From Promethearchaeota archaeon (lineage in GTDB: Archaea > Asgardarchaeota > Lokiarchaeia > Sigyniarchaeales > SOKP01), in the NCBI GenBank assembly GCA_019894715.1, contig JAGXOA010000006.1, positions 1 through 36,578 on the forward strand: a DNA stretch of 36,578 nt, read 5' to 3'. Shown here one piece after another: positions 35,181 to 36,578 of this stretch. How positions within the stretch are numbered: position 1 is the stretch's first letter; every line of letters starts with the position of its first letter. Under the pieces are notes generated by a model, which did not search any database, was not told where the DNA came from, and saw nothing but the letters and a program-made list of their open reading frames with translations. The translations under genes were made by a program, and so were the position numbers.

Positions 35181-36353
35181 TTATAATACTTTTTCAATTC
35201 TCTGTAATGCTTCTTCAATTCTTTCAATAGATTGAGTAAGAGCAAATCTAATATAACCTTCTCCATATTTTCCAAATCCAATTCCTGGAGTAATTATAAC
35301 GCCAACATTAATTAATTTCTTGGTAAATTCCATACTATTTTTAATATCATCAGGAACTTCTGTCCATATGTAAAATGTTGCTTTAGGTTTTTCTGTTTTC
35401 CATCCTAATTTATTTAATCCATTTACTAAAACATCTCTCCTTTTTTCATAAATCTTTACAAAGCTTTTAACAAATTCTGGTTTTTTCTCGGATTTATACT
35501 CTTCTAATCCTCTAGTTACCGCCTTTTGAATAAAAATTGGGCATCCAGAATCTATTTGGGATTTAATTTTTCTAAGTCCTTGAATAATATATTCATTTCC
35601 TGCAACCCATCCACATCTAAATCCTGTCATACAAAACAATTTTGAAGCACTATTTATTTCTATATGGTTTGTACTAAATTCTAATAAGGTTGGGGCTATA
35701 TAATCATCAAAAGTAAACTCAGAATATGGATTATCATAAACAATAATAAAGTTATAGTCTTCTGAATAATCAACGACTTTTTTAAGAAAATCTTTAGAAG
35801 CAATAGCACCTGTTGGATTATTTGGGTAATTAAGATACATTAATTTTGCTTTTTTTAGAATATCCGTTTCTATAATTTCTAAATCTGGGAGAAAGTCATT
35901 TTCCTTTTTTAAGGGCATTATATAAGGTTTACCATCGCATAATTTTGTTGCTCCATTTTCATAAACAGGATATCCCGGATTTGGACAGAGAACAATATCT
36001 CCAGAATTAATAAACGCTCTTGCTATATTTGCTACTCCTTCTTTACCGCCGCATACATTTGTTATTTCTGTCTCTGCATTAAAATCCAAATTGTATCTTA
36101 TTTTATACCACCTTGCCACACCTTCTCTAAAAAAACCCTCCCCCATACTTGAGGAATAATTTTGATTTTCAGGGATTTTAGATTGGGAAATCATTTCATT
36201 AAGAATGAAATCTGGTGTAGATAAATCAGGATCTCCTATTCCTAAAGGAATTAAATCAAGACCTTCTTTTCTTTTTTTTTTTTTTAATTCCTCAATTTCA
36301 GCAAAAATATATTTTGGTAATCTACCAATTCTATCCGCATAATCAATCTGAAT
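35181..36353 (-). CDS. dapL: Class I/II aminotransferase, LL-diaminopimelate aminotransferase-like
   Basis: This is a PLP-dependent aminotransferase. Numbered in the extended 390-residue protein, it has 'YLNYPNNPTGA' (about 173-183), 'YDNPYSE' (206-212) and the PLP Lys238 in 'SASKLFCMTGFRCGW'. Near the C-terminus are 'ATFYIWTEVP' and 'GEGYIRFALT'. The first ATG (36194) would delete the conserved N-terminus. In-frame codons upstream encode 'IDYADRIGRLPKYIFAEIEE' and then 'LIPLGIGDPDLSTPDF', exactly the N-terminal block of DapL-type enzymes. No ATG/GTG/TTG is in that frame. I place the start at ATT 36351-36353, with AGGGTG 7 nt before it. A GTG at 36361-36363 would fit if one A of AAAG were absent. 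It would make LL-diaminopimelate or a related amino acid; the exact substrate is uncertain. Confidence 0.85.
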   Translation of the reverse strand: MQIDYADRIGRLPKYIFAEIEELKKKKRKEGLDLIPLGIGDPDLSTPDFILNEMISQSKIPENQNYSSSMGEGFFREGVARWYKIRYNLDFNAETEITNVCGGKEGVANIARAFINSGDIVLCPNPGYPVYENGATKLCDGKPYIMPLKKENDFLPDLEIIETDILKKAKLMYLNYPNNPTGAIASKDFLKKVVDYSEDYNFIIVYDNPYSEFTFDDYIAPTLLEFSTNHIEINSASKLFCMTGFRCGWVAGNEYIIQGLRKIKSQIDSGCPIFIQKAVTRGLEEYKSEKKPEFVKSFVKIYEKRRDVLVNGLNKLGWKTEKPKATFYIWTEVPDDIKNSMEFTKKLINVGVIITPGIGFGKYGEGYIRFALTQSIERIEEALQRIEKVL

Positions 36354-36463
36354 CTTTAAGCACCCTAATAATTGTGATTTTTAAATAAGTAATATCTAAA
36401 ATAAGTAAAGAGATATAAAATTTATTATGTAAACATTGAAAGTCTCTATTCTTTATCATTTTT

Positions 36464-36505
36464 GCTCAAGAATACACCCTCCTTTAGGGGGGTGATGAAT
36501 TGAGC
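36464..36505 (+). mobile_element. IS200/IS605-type left-end hairpin at the right edge
   Basis: This 42-bp GCTCAA...TTGAGC segment has a CACCCTCC-TTTA-GGGGGGTG stem and is homologous to 249-290, in the opposite orientation. It should be the left end of a plus-strand tnpB element whose body lies beyond the window. Confidence 0.65.
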
Positions 36506-36568
36506 TAAAGACTCAGAAAACTGTTATTCCCTCGTTTTTTTAATAGATTCTCTTCTATTCTTCTAATA

Positions 36569-36578
36569 ATGTTGCTAA
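36569..36578 (+). CDS. tnpB: Probable first codons of a second tnpB, cut by the window edge
   Basis: An ATG at 36569 is followed by TTGCTAA and the window ends. It lies 64 bp after the terminal hairpin, comparable with the 70-bp hairpin-to-ATG distance of the left-edge tnpB. The intervening CCCTC, TCTATTC and CTAATAATG stretches resemble that leader. Only three codons are visible, so this is an inference from position. Confidence 0.35.

Overview
The window is very AT-rich archaeal chromosomal DNA that most likely comes from an Asgard (Lokiarchaeia-like) archaeon. The evidence is a three-gene archaeal clamp-loader (RFC) cluster, a proteasome alpha subunit, an inactivated archaeal family B DNA polymerase, TATA-box promoters with short leaders, GGTGAT-type ribosome binding sites, and a Rab/Ras-like small GTPase, which is typical of Asgard genomes. 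The lysine/isoleucine-rich proteins and very long coiled-coil and membrane proteins fit this. No rRNA, tRNA or CRISPR array was seen.

Layout. Both edges hold the left end of an IS200/IS605-type element. At the left edge the N-terminal 59 codons of a tnpB run off the window (1-179, minus). At the right edge a matching 42-bp terminal hairpin is followed by the first bases of another probable tnpB (plus). Next come a coiled-coil/winged-helix protein (345-1001) and a leftward RFC operon (1133-4591: rfcL, a degenerate small subunit, a canonical small subunit). After that are a GNAT acetyltransferase, a non-autonomous IS605-like element (5501-5772), a double zinc-ribbon protein, a small unknown protein and a CopG-type regulator. 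Then follow a 1040-residue protein made of seven ~120-residue helical repeats, a small winged-helix protein, a UPF0182 membrane protein with a C-terminal FN3 domain, and a C25 (gingipain)-like membrane-anchored protease. The proteasome alpha gene, a second copy of the non-autonomous element (16520-16793) and the small GTPase come next.

The region 17715-21568 is the most interesting. It holds a RadA/RecA-fold protein with a destroyed P-loop, a family B DNA polymerase with destroyed exonuclease and polymerase motifs (PolB2-like), and a small 90-residue protein whose stop codon directly abuts the polymerase start in the same frame. A previously untracked 54-residue gene is divergent from them. 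The divergent promoter region carries repeated GATATTAA boxes, one immediately in front of each start codon, and a palindrome of the same box in the middle. This looks like a co-regulated module of catalytically dead replication/recombination proteins.

The right third holds a multi-PAS histidine kinase, a giant 3058-residue polytopic membrane protein with recent internal 384-bp tandem duplications, and a small membrane/zinc-ribbon protein sharing a duplicated upstream region with the giant gene. It ends with a TIM-barrel glycoside-hydrolase-like protein and an LL-diaminopimelate-type aminotransferase. For three genes here (histidine kinase, zinc-ribbon membrane protein, aminotransferase) the recognisable N-terminus lies upstream of any in-frame ATG/GTG/TTG. 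This implies AUA/AUU initiation or one-base indels in A-runs near the start. I annotate the extended forms.
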